A stretch of DNA of 64,000 bases from RHLJ01 sp965212165 (lineage in GTDB: Bacteria; Bacteroidota; Rhodothermia; Balneolales; Balneolaceae), in NCBI GenBank assembly GCA_965212165.1, contig OZ243096.1, positions 248,001-312,000 of the forward strand. The letters are read 5' to 3'. How positions within the stretch are numbered: the first letter of the stretch is position 1; every line of letters begins with the position of its first letter. Made by a program: the position numbers and the translations under genes. A model generated the notes under the pieces. It searched no databases and was not told the origin of the DNA. It saw nothing but the letters and a program-made list of their open reading frames with translations. Shown in pieces: positions 62,445 to 64,000 of the stretch.

Positions 62445-64000
62445 ATGATAAAATATTCCAAAATTTTCTCTACATCTGTTTGGCTTTTAGGCTTAACTCT
62501 AACTAGCATTTCTGTAGAAGCACAAACTTATGCCAAACAGGGCATGGTGGTTTCCGATAGCGATATTGCTTCTAGAGTTGGAGTAGATATTTTACAGATA
62601 GGAGGAAATGCAGTAGATGCATCCATTGCAACAGCCTTTGCACTAGCAGTAACACATCCCCAAGCTGGGAATATCGGCGGTGGTGGGTTTATGGTCTATA
62701 TGAATTCTGAAGGAGCCTCCACGACCATAGATTTTCGTGAAAAAGCTCCAATGGCTTCTACAGAGACTATGTATTTAGATGATTATGGAAATTACATCGA
62801 TGAATTAAATCATGAAGGGTCACTCTCGGTTGGAGTTCCCGGAACTGTTGCTGGAATGTATTATGCTCATCAAAAATATGGTTCATTAACTTGGGCAGAA
62901 TTGGTAGAACCTGCTGTAAAATTAGCCAAAGATGGATTCCCTTTAAACTGGATGCTTAGAGGACATGCTGAACGTTATAATGAAATGGAAGCTGACTATC
63001 CATTTATGGCGAATTTCTTCAACGATGAAAATGGGGAATTAGTTGAACTAGGAGCTCTTTGGAAACAACCTGCATTGGCTCAGACTTTAACTAAAATTCG
63101 GGATCAGGGAAGAGATGGATTCTATAAAGGAGAGGTTGCAAAGAATATAGCTGACTTCATGCGAGAAACTGGCGGAATTATAACTGAGCAAGATTTAGAG
63201 GAATATAATGTCATTGAGCGAACTCCAATTAAAGGAACTTTTAAAGGTTATGATATCATCTCAATGGCACCTCCTAGTTCAGGCGGTGTAGCTGTTGTTG
63301 AAATGTTAAATATTATGGAATTAGCTGATCTTCAGACTATGGAGTTCAACTCCAAAGAATATGTTCATCTTGTGGCAGAAGCAATGCGCCGGGCCTACGC
63401 TGATAGAGCTGAACATTTAGGCGATCCTGATTTTAATACAGATATGCCTCTAGATAAACTGACATCTAAAGAATTTGCTCAAATGCGATTTGAAAATATA
63501 GATTTTGAAAAAGCTTCTGTCAGTGATTCCTCAATGTTTGGTCAACTCTATGATGGAACAAATACTACCCATTACTCAGTAATGGATAAAGATGGAAATG
63601 CTGTTTCTGTTACCTATACTTTAGAATATTCCTATGGTGCAAGAATAGGTTCCCCTAAGCTTGGTTTCATTTTTAATAATGAAATGGGTGATTTCAACCC
63701 TCAACTAGGAGTAACAAACAGTCGTGGTAGAATTGGTACACAGCCTAATAAAATTGAGCCAGGAAAACGAATGTTATCAAGCATGTCTCCTACAATTGTA
63801 GCAAAAGATGGAAAACCAGTTTTAGTAATTGGGAGTCCAGGTGGTAGGACTATCATAAATACTGTATTTCAAACAGTATTGAATGTCTTGGAATATGATA
63901 TGCGTATCGACCAGGCAATTGAGGCTATGAAAATTCATCACCAATGGCTTCCTGATCGTATTTTATATGAGTATAATTTACTTTCACCGGATACTAGAAA
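62445..64000 (+). CDS. ggt: Gamma-glutamyltransferase, 3' end cut by window edge
   Basis: At least 518 residues, open to the last base of the window. Signal peptide (residues 1-27, ending VEAQTYA), so periplasmic. GGNAVDASIATAFALAV, GNIGGGGFMVYM and DFREKAP are N-terminal GGT motifs; the autoprocessing site and nucleophile Thr374 lies in NTTHYSV, and SPGGRTIINTVF is the gamma-glutamyl binding segment. It transfers or hydrolyses gamma-glutamyl groups (for example from glutathione). It follows the nitrilase gene closely, likely one transcript. ATG 62445. Confidence 0.94.
   Translation, partial: MIKYSKIFSTSVWLLGLTLTSISVEAQTYAKQGMVVSDSDIASRVGVDILQIGGNAVDASIATAFALAVTHPQAGNIGGGGFMVYMNSEGASTTIDFREKAPMASTETMYLDDYGNYIDELNHEGSLSVGVPGTVAGMYYAHQKYGSLTWAELVEPAVKLAKDGFPLNWMLRGHAERYNEMEADYPFMANFFNDENGELVELGALWKQPALAQTLTKIRDQGRDGFYKGEVAKNIADFMRETGGIITEQDLEEYNVIERTPIKGTFKGYDIISMAPPSSGGVAVVEMLNIMELADLQTMEFNSKEYVHLVAEAMRRAYADRAEHLGDPDFNTDMPLDKLTSKEFAQMRFENIDFEKASVSDSSMFGQLYDGTNTTHYSVMDKDGNAVSVTYTLEYSYGARIGSPKLGFIFNNEMGDFNPQLGVTNSRGRIGTQPNKIEPGKRMLSSMSPTIVAKDGKPVLVIGSPGGRTIINTVFQTVLNVLEYDMRIDQAIEAMKIHHQWLPDRILYEYNLLSPDTR

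Overview
The window looks like chromosomal DNA of a free-living, probably marine, Gram-negative aerobe of the Bacteroidota/Balneolota branch (my preference is a Balneola-like organism; this is inference, no rRNA is present). Reasons: AT-rich DNA, many genes without a Shine-Dalgarno site, two promoters with the Bacteroidota-type TAnnTTTG element, a short proline-rich TonB, HPr with both His15 and Ser46, a BrxB-type bacilliredoxin, DUF1844, GatC and a surface-polysaccharide locus with a sulfotransferase. No phage, transposon, integrase, rRNA or CRISPR array is seen. One tRNA (CAU anticodon) is present.

Layout. 1-3.0 kb (minus): biotin ligase (cut by the window edge), a stand-alone glycogen-binding-type protein, and the phosphotransferase pair EI/HPr with no sugar permease nearby. 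3.1-8.3 kb (plus): gatC, a large YfhO-type membrane protein, a glycosyltransferase and an unrecognised beta-propeller-like protein. 8.3-16.5 kb (minus): a surface-polysaccharide operon (flippase, sugar aminotransferase, two hexapeptide acyltransferases, WbqC, sulfotransferase, two glycosyltransferases, PIG-L deacetylase). 16.7-29.3 kb: hisS, two paralogous amino-acid permeases fused to PTS-EIIA-like and TrkA-C-like domains, a cation/proton antiporter, lysA and lysC for the aspartate/lysine pathway, a flavoprotein and a CBS-domain membrane protein. 29.4-43.3 kb: ABC-F ATPase, small hydrolases, an S9 peptidase, a beta-lactamase-fold hydrolase, an MscS channel, a CheY-like regulator, bacilliredoxin, Mn-type superoxide dismutase, a DUF429 protein and aspS. 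43.5-45.5 kb: a LuxR-type regulator with a degenerate receiver, followed by about 480 bases of structured, apparently non-coding DNA ending in a strong terminator, then a TM2 protein and tRNA-Met. 45.6-53.9 kb: proS, NAD(P)HX repair enzyme, VanZ, TonB, NUDIX, DUF1844, DUF1015-serC and a rhomboid protease. 54.1-64 kb: TPR histidine kinase, RlpA, phytoene desaturase, membrane AraC regulator, serine hydrolase, nitrilase and a gamma-glutamyltransferase cut by the right edge.

Most of the window is housekeeping. The parts most worth a second look are: (a) the degenerate LuxR regulator with the adjoining structured RNA/short-ORF locus at 43.5-44.6 kb; (b) the two permease-EIIA fusions, one keeping the phosphorylatable histidine and the other having phenylalanine there, in a genome segment that also encodes EI and HPr without a permease; (c) the sulfotransferase-containing polysaccharide locus with its unrecognised propeller protein; (d) a coiled-coil remnant of a lost S74/tail-fibre-type gene at 54 kb.
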